A stretch of 64,000 bases of DNA from Streptomyces cadmiisoli (GTDB taxonomy: Bacteria; Actinomycetota; Actinomycetes; Streptomycetales; Streptomycetaceae): positions 7,440,001-7,504,000 of the forward strand of contig NZ_CP030073.1 in NCBI RefSeq assembly GCF_003261055.1, in the 5' to 3' direction. This document shows positions 1 through 8,535 of this stretch, one piece after another; positions within the stretch are counted from its first letter, which is position 1; each line of letters begins with the position of its first letter. The position numbers and the translations under genes were made by a program. The notes beneath the pieces are model-generated. The model ran no database searches, had not been told where the DNA came from, and was given only the letters and a program-made list of their open reading frames with translations.

Positions 1-532
1 GGTGCTCGGCGACGGCGGACGGGGCGCCCCGCACGCGGCGGGTCTGGCGGGCGCCGACGACGTCGTGGTGACGGTGACGCTGTCGAAGTCGCTCGGCAGT
101 CAGGGCGGCGCGGTGCTCGGGCCCGTCCGGGTGATCGACCATCTGGTCAACGCGGCCCGGACCTTCATCTTCGACACCGGCCTCGCCCCGGCGGCGGCGG
201 GGGCCGCTCTGGCGGCACTGCGGCTGCTGCGCCGGGAATCCGGGCGGGCCGCACGGGCGCGCGCGGTGGCGGGCGAACTGCACGCCCGGCTGACGGCCAT
301 GGGCCTGGAGGCGGTGCGTCCTGACGCCGCGGTCGTCTCGGTCCGCGTGCCGTCCCCGGAGAGTGCCGTGCGCTGGGCGGCCGACTGCCGCGCCGCGGGG
401 CTCGCCGTGGGCTGCTTCCGGCCTCCTTCCGTGCCCGACGGCGTGTCCCGACTGCGGCTGACGGCCCGCGCGGACCTCTCCGGGGACCAGATCGAACGCG
501 CTGTACGTGTGATCGGCGAAACGCGACCATGA
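1..532 (+). CDS. bioF: 8-amino-7-oxononanoate synthase, C-terminal part (5' end outside window)
   Basis: BioF joins pimeloyl-thioester and L-alanine to give 8-amino-7-oxononanoate, the first committed ring-forming step of biotin synthesis, using PLP. About 176 residues are visible, beginning inside the large PLP domain. The motif TLSKSLGSQGGAVLG holds the lysine that forms the Schiff base, and the rest matches the small C-terminal domain of alpha-oxoamine synthases, ending RAVRVIGETRP. The family is usually about 380 residues, so roughly half is missing to the left. A related enzyme such as 2-amino-3-ketobutyrate CoA ligase cannot be fully excluded from the C-terminus alone, but the short non-catabolic-looking tail favours BioF. 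Confidence 0.82.
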   Translation, partial: VLGDGGRGAPHAAGLAGADDVVVTVTLSKSLGSQGGAVLGPVRVIDHLVNAARTFIFDTGLAPAAAGAALAALRLLRRESGRAARARAVAGELHARLTAMGLEAVRPDAAVVSVRVPSPESAVRWAADCRAAGLAVGCFRPPSVPDGVSRLRLTARADLSGDQIERAVRVIGETRP

Positions 533-673
533 GTCGGCGTACCACGGCCGTGCGTCGCACTGCATGGATCTGACCGGACCTGATCGGGAACTGGCGCGGG
601 TCGACTTGGTCAGTGGTCGGGGTGGTCGGCGATCGGCGTGGTCAGTGGTCGGAGTGCTCGGTGGTCGGTGGGT

Positions 674-898
674 TCATCGGAACGAGGCCGTGAACCCCGC
701 CCAGCTTTCGGGGGAGAAAAGCAGCGCGGGTCCGGCGGGGTCCTTGGAGTCGCGTACGGCGAGGAGTCCGGCGCCCGGGCCGCGGATCGGCCGGGCCGTC
801 TCCACGCAGTTGTTCGCTCCGGTGCTGTGACTGCTGCGCAGCCAGTGCACCCCGATCAGTCGAGTGCTTGAAGGAACGTTCCGAGGCAGAGCTGTCAT
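674..898 (-). CDS. DUF397 domain protein (partner of the upstream XRE regulator)
   Basis: A 74-residue protein made almost entirely of one DUF397 domain: W-x-R/K-S near the start (HWLRSSHS), a central V-x-V-RDSK-x-P-x-GPAL-F stretch, and a C-terminal aromatic helix. DUF397 proteins are small streptomycete regulators encoded beside Scr1-type XRE proteins (the WhiJ/AbaA-like systems) and are thought to bind and modulate them. The ATG is preceded by AGGAGG, an excellent ribosome binding site. It lies 8 bp after the XRE gene on the same strand, so the two are surely cotranscribed. Confidence 0.88.
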   Translation of the reverse strand: MTALPRNVPSSTRLIGVHWLRSSHSTGANNCVETARPIRGPGAGLLAVRDSKDPAGPALLFSPESWAGFTASFR

Positions 899-906
899 GG
901 TGCCTC

Positions 907-1767
907 CTACGCGCCGGCAGCTGTTCCGGCGAGGTGATCCAACGAGTCCTCGGGCGAAAGTGCGCGGACTCGCAGGGCGTTGAAGGCCTCGGTGTAGGCC
1001 TCTACGTCTTCTTTCCGTTCGAGATAGAGGCTACTCGTCAAGTGGTCGAGAACAACCACGTCCAGATCAGAAGTGCGCGGAAAGGAGAAAATAACGAAAG
1101 GCCCGGTGATCCCGATGTGAGCGCCGGCGGCGAACGGCAGCACCTGGAGTCGCACTTGGGGCAGCCGGGCCGCCTCCACCAGCCGCTCCAGCTGGCGAGC
1201 CATCACCTCCGGGCCGCCGACCTCGCGGTGCAGCACCGCCTCGTCCAGCACGGCGCTCAGCACCAGGGGCCGCTGCGCCCGCAGCACGTCCTGCCGGGCC
1301 AGCCGCACCTCCACCAGGGCGTCCAGCCGGTCCTCGTCGAGCCCTTCCACGGCGGCGCGGGTCACCGCGCGCGCGTACTCCGGTGTCTGGAGCAGTCCGG
1401 GCACCACCGAGGTCTCCAGTGTGCGCATCGCGCTCGCCTGCGACTCGAGGCTGATGAAGTCCCGGTAGGTGGGGGGCAGTACACCCCGGTAGGCGTGCCA
1501 CCAGTGGTCCCGGCCGTGGGCCCCGCCCGTGCCGGCCAACATCAACAGCAGCTCGCGGAGTTGGGGGTCCGTCACTCCGTAGGCGTCCAGCAGTAGGCGC
1601 ACGTCGGCCGGTTTGACCCCGCTCGCGCCGGTCTCTATCCGGCTCACTTTCGACTGGTGCCAGCCGACGAGCCGCGCGGCGTCGCCACTCGTCAGGCCGG
1701 CGCGGGCGCGCAGCGTGCGCAATTCGGCACCCAGTTTCCGGCGGCGCACTGCGGGACCGTGCTGCAT
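907..1767 (-). CDS. XRE family regulator with Scr1-type C-terminal domain
   Basis: 286 residues. The N-terminal HTH (about residues 8-65) has the pattern LGAELRTLRARAGLTSGDAA followed by a recognition helix containing WHQSKVSRIETG. From about residue 85 the DUF5753 (Scr1) ligand- or partner-binding domain begins with WWHAYRGVLP and continues to the LEAEAYTEAFNALR-like end. Such proteins regulate development and antibiotic production together with a DUF397 partner, which is the next gene downstream. AAGGAG sits just before the ATG. The gene diverges from a small ATP-binding (anti-sigma-factor-like) protein, an arrangement found repeatedly in Streptomyces and present a second time in this window at 15-17 kb. 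Confidence 0.9.
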   Translation of the reverse strand: MQHGPAVRRRKLGAELRTLRARAGLTSGDAARLVGWHQSKVSRIETGASGVKPADVRLLLDAYGVTDPQLRELLLMLAGTGGAHGRDHWWHAYRGVLPPTYRDFISLESQASAMRTLETSVVPGLLQTPEYARAVTRAAVEGLDEDRLDALVEVRLARQDVLRAQRPLVLSAVLDEAVLHREVGGPEVMARQLERLVEAARLPQVRLQVLPFAAGAHIGITGPFVIFSFPRTSDLDVVVLDHLTSSLYLERKEDVEAYTEAFNALRVRALSPEDSLDHLAGTAAGA

Positions 1768-1838
1768 GGGAAACTCCTTACTCCTTCCGAGCCGCCCAAA
1801 TACGGTCTGCCGTCGCAGAGTTCACCGCTTCGAGCGAC

Positions 1839-1869
1839 AGATATATGCATATCTTGGTGGATCGCCACC
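1839..1869. promoter_or_regulatory. AT-rich palindrome plus adjacent inverted repeat between divergent XRE and ATPase genes
   Basis: In the 212-bp divergent gap, AGATAT-ATGC-ATATCT (1839-1854) is an inverted repeat with perfect 6-bp arms, very AT-rich against a background of about 70% GC. Right beside it is GGTGG-ATCG-CCACC (1856-1869), again with perfect arms. The position suggests an operator or promoter core for one or both divergent genes, possibly for the XRE protein itself. The regulator assignment is inference. Confidence 0.45.
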
Positions 1870-1979
1870 GTGACCGGTGTGCTGGTGGCAGTCTGGCGAA
1901 GAAGCACCAGTCCGGGACCGTACTCGAACCATCCGATCCGTGTCGGACTGCGGTCCCGTGGGAAAGGGACGACGTCGCC

Positions 1980-2438
1980 ATGGCAGACCACCTGGAAGCA
2001 TCCGTCACGCTGCCGAGCGATCCCGCTTCGGTCCCCACCGCCCGCCACTACGTGATCAGCACGCTCGCCGAGTGGGGCCTGGCCCCGGACACGGACATCG
2101 CCGACACCATCCGGCTCATCGTCTCGGAACTCGCCACCAACGCCGTCCAGCACACCTTCGGGCAGTCTCCCACCTTCACGGTGGACGTCGAACTCGACCG
2201 GGACGAGCAACTGCGCATCGGTGTGACCGACAGTCACCCGCGTTTCCCCAAGCGGCTGCCGGCCGCGGTGCAGCAGGACAACGGCCGCGGCATGGTCATC
2301 ATCCGCTGGCTGGCCGGCGAGTGCGGCGGCCGGCTGCGTGTGCGCCCCACACGGGAGGGCGGCAAGACGGTCTCCATCGAACTGCCCTGGACGGCTCCGG
2401 TGCGGCCGATGACGGCGGCGGGGCCGCAGGAGTCCTGA
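1980..2438 (+). CDS. ATP-binding protein, HATPase_c / anti-sigma-factor-like
   Basis: 152 residues from the ATG at 1980 (MADHLEAS); an in-frame ATG at 1845 would add an unconserved leader through the divergent promoter region, so the shorter form is chosen. It is a stand-alone GHKL ATPase of the RsbW/SpoIIAB-like type: N box LIVSELATNAVQHT (about 41-54), G1-type GVTDSHPR, and a G2-type stretch DNGRGMVII. These small kinases or anti-sigma-like proteins are abundant in Streptomyces and are commonly next to XRE/DUF397 genes. Its substrate or partner is not evident. No obvious antagonist gene is in the vicinity. Confidence 0.85.
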   Translation: MADHLEASVTLPSDPASVPTARHYVISTLAEWGLAPDTDIADTIRLIVSELATNAVQHTFGQSPTFTVDVELDRDEQLRIGVTDSHPRFPKRLPAAVQQDNGRGMVIIRWLAGECGGRLRVRPTREGGKTVSIELPWTAPVRPMTAAGPQES

Positions 2439-2894
2439 GGACCTGTCCGGCGGTGGCCCCGCCCTCGCGAGGCCGTGCGCGTGCTGCCGGCGCCGGGGCG
2501 CGGGTGACGCCCAGTGCGCCGCAACGGGCGTGGACGCGAGCACCCTGGACCTGTCCGACACGACGACGCGAGGGGCCGGGCAGGCCCCGCGGCGACTTCC
2601 GCAGGCCGCGTGGTCGCCGTGCGGCGGTCGGGAAGCGCCGGGACCGGCCCCGTGGGCTTCGGCCACCGGACCCGGGCGCTCCTGCTGTTCGGGCCGCTCC
2701 GGACGTCCGTACCGCGCGGGGGACTCGCGGGCGGGCAGTCCGGGCCGCCGGGGGCGGCGTGCCGTGCCGCCCGCGTCCCGGAGGGCTCACGGACGGCGTC
2801 GGCGGCTTCCGGCCTGCTCCGGGAAGCGGAGCGGGCCGGGGGCATGGGCGGGGCGGTGGCGGCGCGTCAGGACGCCTCCACCGCGCCCCAGGGG
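2439..2894. other. 456-bp intergenic stretch, no gene recognised
   Basis: Lies between the ends of two convergent genes. Open frames exist but their translations are arginine/proline/alanine-rich shadow-type sequence with no recognisable domain or ribosome binding site. No clean long hairpin was found. Confidence 0.55.
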
Positions 2895-3368
2895 TCAGGA
2901 GACCCGGCCGTACCAGACACTCCTCGTCCAGATCTTCTGCAGCCTGACGACGTCCCCTGTCTTCGGGGCGTGCCAGATCTTCCCCTTCCCGGCGTAGATT
3001 CCGACGTGGTAGACGCTCGACCCCGAGTGGAAGAACACCAGGTCTCCGGCCCTGCGGTTCTTCGCCGAGATGTGGCGGGTCTTGTTGTACTGCTGCGCCG
3101 CCGTACGGGGCAGCTTCTTGCCGGCCTTCTTGAACGAGTACAGCGTGAGTCCGGAGCAGTCGAACCTGCGCGGACCGGTGGCGCCCCACTTGTACGGGGA
3201 GCCCTGCTTCGACGCCGCGATCTGCAGCGCCTTGAACGACGGCGAGGCGGCCGCGGCCTCGGTCGCGAAGCCGGGAGCCACGACGGATCCACCCACCGCG
3301 GCAAGGGTGAGGGCCGAGGCCGTGCCGGCCCGGGCCATGAGCGACGGGACACGATTGAGCGCTGTCAT
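2895..3368 (-). CDS. Secreted NlpC/P60 family cell-wall endopeptidase
   Basis: 157 residues from the ATG at 3368 (MTALNRVPSLMARAG). Residues 1-36 are a signal peptide with a hydrophobic core SALTLAAVGGSVVAPG and an ATEAAAA cleavage region. The rest is one NlpC/P60 papain-like domain: catalytic Cys in RRFDCSGLTLYSF, His in VYHVGIYAGKG, and a third polar residue in the IWHAPKTGD segment. It should cut peptide stems of peptidoglycan outside the membrane. The frame stays open upstream to 3644, but that part overlaps a structured leader resembling a ydaO riboswitch, so the ATG after GAAGGG is taken as the start. NlpC/P60 hydrolases are classic targets of c-di-AMP riboswitches in actinobacteria. 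Confidence 0.9.
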   Translation of the reverse strand: MTALNRVPSLMARAGTASALTLAAVGGSVVAPGFATEAAAASPSFKALQIAASKQGSPYKWGATGPRRFDCSGLTLYSFKKAGKKLPRTAAQQYNKTRHISAKNRRAGDLVFFHSGSSVYHVGIYAGKGKIWHAPKTGDVVRLQKIWTRSVWYGRVS

Positions 3369-3383
3369 GCGCAACCCTTCGTC

Positions 3384-3525
3384 AGCCGCCTGTGAAGGAT
3401 GACCTGTCGGATTCGGGCTGGCGAAGTGGCCCGGCCGCGTGACCGCGGCTTCACCCCAAGGGCTGCTCGGAACGTGCGTTCCGGCGACCCGTCGTGCTGG
3501 GTCCTCCACTCCTGCCGATCCACTC
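3384..3525 (-). ncRNA. Candidate ydaO-yuaA (cyclic di-AMP) riboswitch upstream of the NlpC/P60 gene
   Basis: Read on the minus strand, the leader contains the hallmark segments of this class in order: GGCAGGAGTGGAGGACCCA near the 5' side, then CTTGGGGTGAAGCCG (complement of about 3446-3461), then AATCCGACAGGTCATCCTTC followed by ACAGGCGGC close to the start codon (complement of about 3385-3413). The GGGGTGAA and CCGACAG-TCA-CCT blocks are the most diagnostic. In Streptomyces this riboswitch precedes rpf and NlpC/P60 genes and turns them off when c-di-AMP is high. Exact ends and helix P1 were not modelled. Confidence 0.78.
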
Positions 3526-4254
3526 CTGTCGACCGGGCATCCGGGCGGCGGCAGGACTCGGCGTCCGCCCGGACCGCCCCGCCGCTGTGGCGGGGGCTTG
3601 TCGTCAGACAGGGATCTTGACGTACCGAAGTCTGAAAATCCCAACGGAAGCGGGTGTTTGTGGCGTTACTCACCACTCGCCCATTCGGGTGGACAGCCCC
3701 TCGATCGAACGGATGTCAAGGGCGCCACGAGCCCCCGGACCAGCGGTGGAACCATCAATTCCGCCCCGAGGGCCCTCGTGTTGCGCAAGTGCGGAGGCCC
3801 CGAAAATGTACGTGGAAATACGCCGTGCGGGGGTACGCCGTTTGGTCCGTTTCAACTCCGGTCCGGACACGCCGCGGTGAGTGTCGACACGACGGGCCGC
3901 CGGATGGTTCGTCAACTGTCGGAGCGCGGCGGAACATCCGCCCGGGCCGGTCGGCGGTCACCGTCCAGGACGCGCTGCGCCCGCGCGGAGGTTGCGGAGC
4001 ACGGCTCGGTTTCACCCCTTCGGCGCATCGGCGCGAACCCGTCGTGCGGCGCGGCGGCTTCTGGCACCGGCGCGGGGCCGGCGCGCGGACCGCGGCCGGT
4101 GCCGCCGACGCGGGCCGGTTCGATCCGCGCCGGCCGGCCCGCCGCGCCGAGGTGACGGCTGATCAGCGGACACGCGGGCGCGTCGGGGCGCATGGGGCGA
4201 TCGGGCCCGGCGACGGCATGCGCGGGGCGAGCCGACGGCCCCCCGGACGCGGAA
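3526..4254. other. 729-bp stretch without a recognised gene
   Basis: The part nearest the riboswitch must contain the promoter of the NlpC/P60 leader, and a stem CCCCGCC/GGCGGGG (3577-3595) lies just upstream of the aptamer. From about 3600 to 3870 the sequence is somewhat less GC-rich than its surroundings. Translations of the remaining open frames are compositionally odd and show no domain. The right end contains the terminator of the next gene. Confidence 0.5.
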
Positions 4255-4294
4255 GACCGTGTGCCCCCGTCCGCTACAGCGGGGGCACACGGTC
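4255..4294 (-). terminator. Perfect 15-bp hairpin downstream of the permease gene
   Basis: GACCGTGTGCCCCCG (4255-4269) and CGGGGGCACACGGTC (4280-4294) are exact reverse complements with a 10-nt loop. It lies 19 bp beyond the stop codon of the minus-strand permease, so it is a good intrinsic-type terminator, without a U tract as is usual in Streptomyces. Confidence 0.8.
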
Positions 4295-4313
4295 CGTCGG
4301 TGGGTGCCGGCGC

Positions 4314-5321
4314 TCAGCCGACCGCTACCGGCATCGGCGCGCGGGCGGGTTCCCCGTGCCCGGCGGTGGCCCGGCGCCTGAGCGCGCCGCCGACCAGCAT
4401 CGCGCTCAGGCCGAGGACCGTCCACACGCCGAGCGTCAGCAAGGGCCCGGACGCGCCGGCGCCGTCGAAGAACGCCACCGACCGCAGGAGCGAGACCCCC
4501 GCACCCGGCGGGAGCAGCTGGCCGATCGTCCCGGCCGGCTCGGGCAGCATCGGCGGGGCCGAACCCGCCGCGGAGAACGGATTGCCCAGCAGCATCATCG
4601 TGGTCGCGACGACGGCCACGCCCGCCTGGCCCATCAGCGCGGCCAGTCCGGCGACGGCGCTGCTCACGGCCAGCGACGCCAGGGCGAACACCGCGGCCTC
4701 CGCCCACCGGTCGCCGGTGAGGCCCTCGAGCCAGGTGTGCGCGATCAGCGTGCCGCCGACGCCGACCAGGCCCGAGGCGGCGACCAGAGCGGTCACGGCG
4801 CGGCCGCCCCGCAGTCCGGCCAGCGCGACCATGGCGCCCGCCGCCGTCCCGGCCAGTACGAGCGGCAGGACGCTGGAGCTCAGCGTCGTACCGCGCGGGT
4901 CGGCCTCGGGCGTCGGGACGACATCGACGATCCGGATCTCGGCGCCCTCGGCGGCGGCCCTGTCGGCCACCGCGGTCCGCAGCGCCTGCGCGACCGCCGG
5001 GCCGGCGGCGGAGGCGGTCAGCAGCTCGGTTCCGTCGGCGGTGACGACGATCGCGCCGTACACACTCCGGTCCTCGACGGCCTCCCGGGCCGCGGCCTTG
5101 TCGTCGTAGCGGTGGATTTCGAAGGCGCCCTTCTCGCGGGTCAGCCCCGCTTCGACCTGAGCCGCGGCGGCCGCCGGGCCGGCCACGCCGAGCGGCAGGT
5201 CGCGGGGCGCGGTGCGGGCGGAGGGCCAGGCGAAGGCGCACAGCGCCAGGGTCGCGATCAGTGGGACGAGGACGGCGACGGCGAAGACGTGGCGCGTGCC
5301 GTTACGGGGTGGCGAGGACAT
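4314..5321 (-). CDS. ABC-2 type transporter permease (YhgE/Pip-like), TetR-controlled
   Basis: 335 residues from the ATG at 5321, chosen because AGGAG lies 7 nt before it. An N-terminal membrane helix (VFAVAVLVPLIATLALCAF) is followed by an external domain of about 120 residues (DLPLGVAGP..., typical of ABC-2 permeases of the YhgE/Pip group), then about five more helices from residue 150 onward. No ATPase is encoded beside it, so it may work with one elsewhere or, like MmpL/Pip-type proteins, form a separate export system. It is divergent from a TetR gene and a TetR-type repeat lies just upstream of its start, which suggests drug- or lipid-responsive export. The substrate is unknown. Confidence 0.8.
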   Translation of the reverse strand: MSSPPRNGTRHVFAVAVLVPLIATLALCAFAWPSARTAPRDLPLGVAGPAAAAAQVEAGLTREKGAFEIHRYDDKAAAREAVEDRSVYGAIVVTADGTELLTASAAGPAVAQALRTAVADRAAAEGAEIRIVDVVPTPEADPRGTTLSSSVLPLVLAGTAAGAMVALAGLRGGRAVTALVAASGLVGVGGTLIAHTWLEGLTGDRWAEAAVFALASLAVSSAVAGLAALMGQAGVAVVATTMMLLGNPFSAAGSAPPMLPEPAGTIGQLLPPGAGVSLLRSVAFFDGAGASGPLLTLGVWTVLGLSAMLVGGALRRRATAGHGEPARAPMPVAVG

Positions 5322-5347
5322 GGCATCTCCTGTGTGGGCCACTAAAA

Positions 5348-5424
5348 AGAAGGATCGTTCGTTTTAGGAGTGTCCCCACCGTGCGCGTGCCGACGTGGCT
5401 TGTCAAGAAGGAATGTTCGTTTTA
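5348..5424. promoter_or_regulatory. Paired direct-repeat operator for the divergent TetR/permease genes
   Basis: Two almost identical 19-mers, AGAAGGATCGTTCGTTTTA (5348-5366) and AGAAGGAATGTTCGTTTTA (5406-5424), lie 58 bp apart in the 113-bp divergent gap, one close to each gene. The right copy is extended into GAATG-TTCGTTTTA-CATTC, an inverted repeat. Such duplication is what a TetR protein controlling both promoters would be expected to bind; the binding itself is inferred. Confidence 0.7.
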
Positions 5425-5428
5425 CATT
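5400..5428 (+). promoter_or_regulatory. Promoter of the tetR gene, predicted leaderless transcript
   Basis: TTGTCA (5400-5405) and TACATT (5423-5428) have a 17-bp spacer. A start site 7 nt after the -10 element falls on the ATG at 5435, so the mRNA would have no leader; accordingly no ribosome binding site is visible. The right operator copy fills the spacer exactly, as expected for autorepression. Confidence 0.65.
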
Positions 5429-5434
5429 CGGGGC

Positions 5435-6064
5435 ATGGCTCGTGTATCCCAGGAACACCTCGACGCACGCCGCCGGCAGATCCTGGACGGCGCCGCGCTC
5501 TGTTTCGCCCGCAACGGCTTCCACGCCACGTCCATGCAGGACGTGCTGAAGGAGGTCGACCTGTCCGCGGGCGCGGTGTACCGCTATTTCAGCGGCAAGG
5601 AGGAGCTGATCGGCGCCATCGTCAACGAGGTGCTGGGCACCGTGCGCGAGATCTACGAGGACGCGGCCCGGCAGAGCCCGCCGCCGTTGCCGGACGAGCT
5701 GATGCCCCGGGTCATGACCCGGATGAAGGAACTCCGGCCGGGCGTGCTGGAGGACGGCCAGTGGATGTTCCCGCGGCTGATGCTCCAGGTGTGGACCGAG
5801 ACCCTGCGCAATCCCGAACTGGCCGCCGTCCTGCGGCCGAGCTTCGAGGTCGTACGGGCGTCCTGGCTGAAGGTCGCCGAGAGGTACCAGGAGGAGGGCC
5901 TGCTGCCCGACGACGTCGACACCGACGCGATGGCCCGCGTGATGATCGCGGTCGTGCAGGGCTTCGCCACGCAGATGGCCCTGTTCGGCACCGTCTCCGA
6001 GGACACCCTGAGCGCCGGAGTACGCGCCCTGTCGAGCGTGCGCAGACCGGGTTCACGCGGCTGA
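5435..6064 (+). CDS. TetR/AcrR family transcriptional regulator
   Basis: 209 residues. The N-terminal HTH (about 10-56) reads ILDGAALCFARNGFHATSMQDVL then LSAGAVYRYFSGKEELIGA, a textbook TetR fold. The C-terminal ligand domain has the TetR_C-type pattern (WMFPRLMLQVWTETLRNPEL). The ATG at 5435 is selected because the promoter elements predict transcription starting there; upstream extension would run through the operator. It almost certainly represses its own gene and the divergent permease. Confidence 0.93.
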   Translation: MARVSQEHLDARRRQILDGAALCFARNGFHATSMQDVLKEVDLSAGAVYRYFSGKEELIGAIVNEVLGTVREIYEDAARQSPPPLPDELMPRVMTRMKELRPGVLEDGQWMFPRLMLQVWTETLRNPELAAVLRPSFEVVRASWLKVAERYQEEGLLPDDVDTDAMARVMIAVVQGFATQMALFGTVSEDTLSAGVRALSSVRRPGSRG

Positions 6065-6196
6065 CCGGATCACAGCTCGGTTAACGTGCCCGAAACTCGT
6101 GCCAACTAGCCTGCGCCTCCACGCCACCAGGGATTTTGCCCCGTGGCCGCGGCAGCCGGGCCCCGCACGGCCCGGAGCGAGGATGTGAGGTGCGCC

Positions 6197-6499
6197 GTGC
6201 AACTGACCCCGCACGAGCAGGAGAGGCTGCTCATTCACGTGGCCGCCGACGTGGCCGACAAGCGCCGGGCCCGCGGGCTGAAGCTGAACCACCCGGAAAC
6301 CGTCGCCCTCATCACGTCCCACATCCTCGAAGGCGCCCGGGACGGCCGTACCGTCGCTGAACTCATGGCTTCCGGCCGCAAGTTGCTCACCCGTGACGAC
6401 GTCATGGCCGGCGTCCCCGAGATGATCCACGACGTCCAGGTCGAGGCGACCTTCCCGGACGGCACGAAACTCGTCACCGTCCACGACCCGATCGTCTGA
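6197..6499 (+). CDS. ureA: Urease subunit gamma
   Basis: 100 residues from the GTG at 6197 (reads [14 protein letters not shown]), with GAGG upstream. Full-length match to the gamma subunit: LTPHE at the N-terminus, [13 protein letters not shown], and the C-terminal [14 protein letters not shown]. First gene of the urease operon ureABC-F-G-D; the enzyme hydrolyses urea to ammonia and carbamate in the cytoplasm. The alternative ATG-like upstream start at 6143 adds residues absent from the family. Confidence 0.96.
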   Translation: MQLTPHEQERLLIHVAADVADKRRARGLKLNHPETVALITSHILEGARDGRTVAELMASGRKLLTRDDVMAGVPEMIHDVQVEATFPDGTKLVTVHDPIV

Positions 6500-6509
6500 G
6501 GGGGCGTTG

Positions 6510-6821
6510 ATGATTCCAGGAGAGATCCTGTTCGGCGACGGGCCGATCGTGTGCAATGAGGGCCGCGAGGTCACCCGGCTGACCGTCCTCAACGCCGCCG
6601 ACCGGCCCGTCCAGGTCGGCTCCCACTACCACTTCGCCGAGGCCAACCCCGGCCTGGAGTTCGACCGTGCGGCCGCGCGCGGCAAACGGCTCGACGTGGC
6701 CGCCGGCACCGCGGTGCGCTTCGAGCCCGGGATCCCCGTCGAGGTCACCCTCGTCCCGCTGGCCGGAGCCCGAGTGGTGCCCGGACTGCGCGGTGAGACA
6801 GGGGGTGCCCTCGATGGCTGA
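6510..6821 (+). CDS. ureB: Urease subunit beta
   Basis: 103 residues from ATG 6510 ([13 protein letters not shown]), 10 bp after ureA, with GAGGGGG as ribosome binding site. Shows the family core [27 protein letters not shown] and RFEPG. Its last eight bases (ATGGCTGA) overlap the start of ureC, so translation of the two is probably coupled. Beta and gamma chains pack around the catalytic alpha subunit. Confidence 0.96.
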   Translation: MIPGEILFGDGPIVCNEGREVTRLTVLNAADRPVQVGSHYHFAEANPGLEFDRAAARGKRLDVAAGTAVRFEPGIPVEVTLVPLAGARVVPGLRGETGGALDG

Positions 6822-8535
6822 GATCTCGCGCGAGGCCTACGCCGACCTGTTCGGCCCGACCACCGGCGACCGGGTCCGGCTGGCCGACACCGACCTGCTG
6901 ATCGAGATCGAGGAGGACCGCTCCGGCGGACCGGGACGCGCGGGCGACGAGGCCGTGTTCGGCGGCGGCAAGGTCATCCGCGAATCCATGGGCCAGTCAC
7001 GCGCCACGCGCGCGGAGGGCACCCCCGACACGGTCGTCACCGGGGTCGTCGTCGTGGACCACTGGGGGATCGTCAAGGCGGACGTCGGTATCCGCGACGG
7101 CCGGATCACCGGCATCGGCAAGGCGGGCAACCCGGACACGATGGACGGGGTGCACCCGGACCTGGTGATCGGACCTGAGACCGAGGTCATCGCCGGCAAC
7201 GGCCGCATCATGACCGCCGGTGCCGTCGACGCGCACGTCCACTTCATCTGCCCGCAGATCGCCGACGAGGCACTGGCGTCCGGTGTCACCACCCTGGTCG
7301 GCGGCGGTACCGGCCCCGCCGAGGGCTCGAAGGCCACCACCGTCACGCCGGGCCCCTGGCATCTGGCCCGGATGCTGGAGGCGATGGAGCAGTACCCGCT
7401 GAACATCGGCTTCCTCGGCAAGGGCAACACCGTCTCCCACGAGGCGATGCTGTCGCAGATCCGCGGCGGCGCGCTGGGCCTGAAGCTGCACGAGGACTGG
7501 GGCTCCACCCCGGCCGTCATCGACGCCGCGCTCACCGTCGCCGAACGGACCGGTATTCAGGTCGCCATCCACACGGACACCCTCAACGAGGCCGGATTCG
7601 TCGGTGACACCCTCGCGGCCGTCGCCGGCCGCGGCATCCACGCGTACCACACCGAGGGCGCCGGCGGCGGCCACGCGCCCGACATCATGACCGTGGTGTC
7701 CGAGTCGTACGTGCTGCCCAGCTCCACCAACCCCACCCGCCCGTTCACCGTCAACACCGCCGAGGAACACCTCGACATGCTGATGGTGTGCCATCACCTC
7801 AACCCGGCGGTGCCGGAGGACCTCGCCTTCGCCGAGTCCCGTATCCGGCCGTCGACCATCGGCGCCGAGGACGTCCTGCACGACCTCGGGGCCATCTCGA
7901 TCATCTCCTCCGACGCGCAGGCCATGGGCCGCGTCGGCGAGGTGATCATGCGGACGTGGCAGACGGCCCATGTGATGAAGCGTCGCCGGGGCGCCCTGCC
8001 CGGCGACGGACGCGCCGACAACCACCGCGTACGTCGCTATGTCGCCAAGTACACGATCAACCCGGCGCTCGCCCAGGGCCTCGCCCACGAGATCGGCTCC
8101 GTGGAGACCGGCAAACTCGCCGACCTGGTGCTGTGGGAACCGGCGTTCTTCGGGGTCAAGCCGTACCTCGTCCTCAAGGGCGGGCAGATCGCGTACGCGC
8201 AGATGGGCGACGCCAACGCCTCCATCCCGACGCCGCAGCCGGTGCTGCCGCGGCCGATGTACGGGGCGACCGGGCGGGCACCGGCCTCGAACTCCGTCAA
8301 CTTCGTGGCGCCGCTCGCCGTCGAGGACGGGCTGCCCGAACGCCTCGGGCTCGGCAAACGGTTCGTGCCCATCGAGTGGACGCGCGGCGTGACCAAGGGC
8401 CACATGCGTGAGAACGACGCCCGGCCCGAGGTGCGCGTCGACCCCGACAGTTTCGCCGTGCACATCGACGGCGAGCTCGTCGAGGCGACCCCGGCCGCCG
8501 AACTGCCCCTGGCCCAGCGCTACTTCCTCTTCTGA
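6814..8535 (+). CDS. ureC: Urease subunit alpha (catalytic)
   Basis: 573 residues, full family length. All active-site elements are present: nickel-binding histidines in [11 protein letters not shown] and in [15 protein letters not shown], the carbamylated lysine in GLKLHEDWG, substrate-side histidine in [23 protein letters not shown], and the nickel-bound aspartate in [13 protein letters not shown]. The start at 6814 is fixed by the overlap with ureB. The product should be a normal, active dinickel urease once loaded by UreDFG. Confidence 0.98.
   Translation: MAEISREAYADLFGPTTGDRVRLADTDLLIEIEEDRSGGPGRAGDEAVFGGGKVIRESMGQSRATRAEGTPDTVVTGVVVVDHWGIVKADVGIRDGRITGIGKAGNPDTMDGVHPDLVIGPETEVIAGNGRIMTAGAVDAHVHFICPQIADEALASGVTTLVGGGTGPAEGSKATTVTPGPWHLARMLEAMEQYPLNIGFLGKGNTVSHEAMLSQIRGGALGLKLHEDWGSTPAVIDAALTVAERTGIQVAIHTDTLNEAGFVGDTLAAVAGRGIHAYHTEGAGGGHAPDIMTVVSESYVLPSSTNPTRPFTVNTAEEHLDMLMVCHHLNPAVPEDLAFAESRIRPSTIGAEDVLHDLGAISIISSDAQAMGRVGEVIMRTWQTAHVMKRRRGALPGDGRADNHRVRRYVAKYTINPALAQGLAHEIGSVETGKLADLVLWEPAFFGVKPYLVLKGGQIAYAQMGDANASIPTPQPVLPRPMYGATGRAPASNSVNFVAPLAVEDGLPERLGLGKRFVPIEWTRGVTKGHMRENDARPEVRVDPDSFAVHIDGELVEATPAAELPLAQRYFLF

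Noticed and set aside
2439..2894. Putative genes in the gap between the first ATP-binding protein and NlpC/P60
   Set aside because: Open frames have shadow-like composition in all frames and no start signals.
3369..3644. N-terminal extension of the NlpC/P60 reading frame
   Set aside because: It would place about 90 basic, low-complexity residues before a good signal peptide and overlaps the riboswitch blocks; the ATG at 3368 has its own ribosome binding site.
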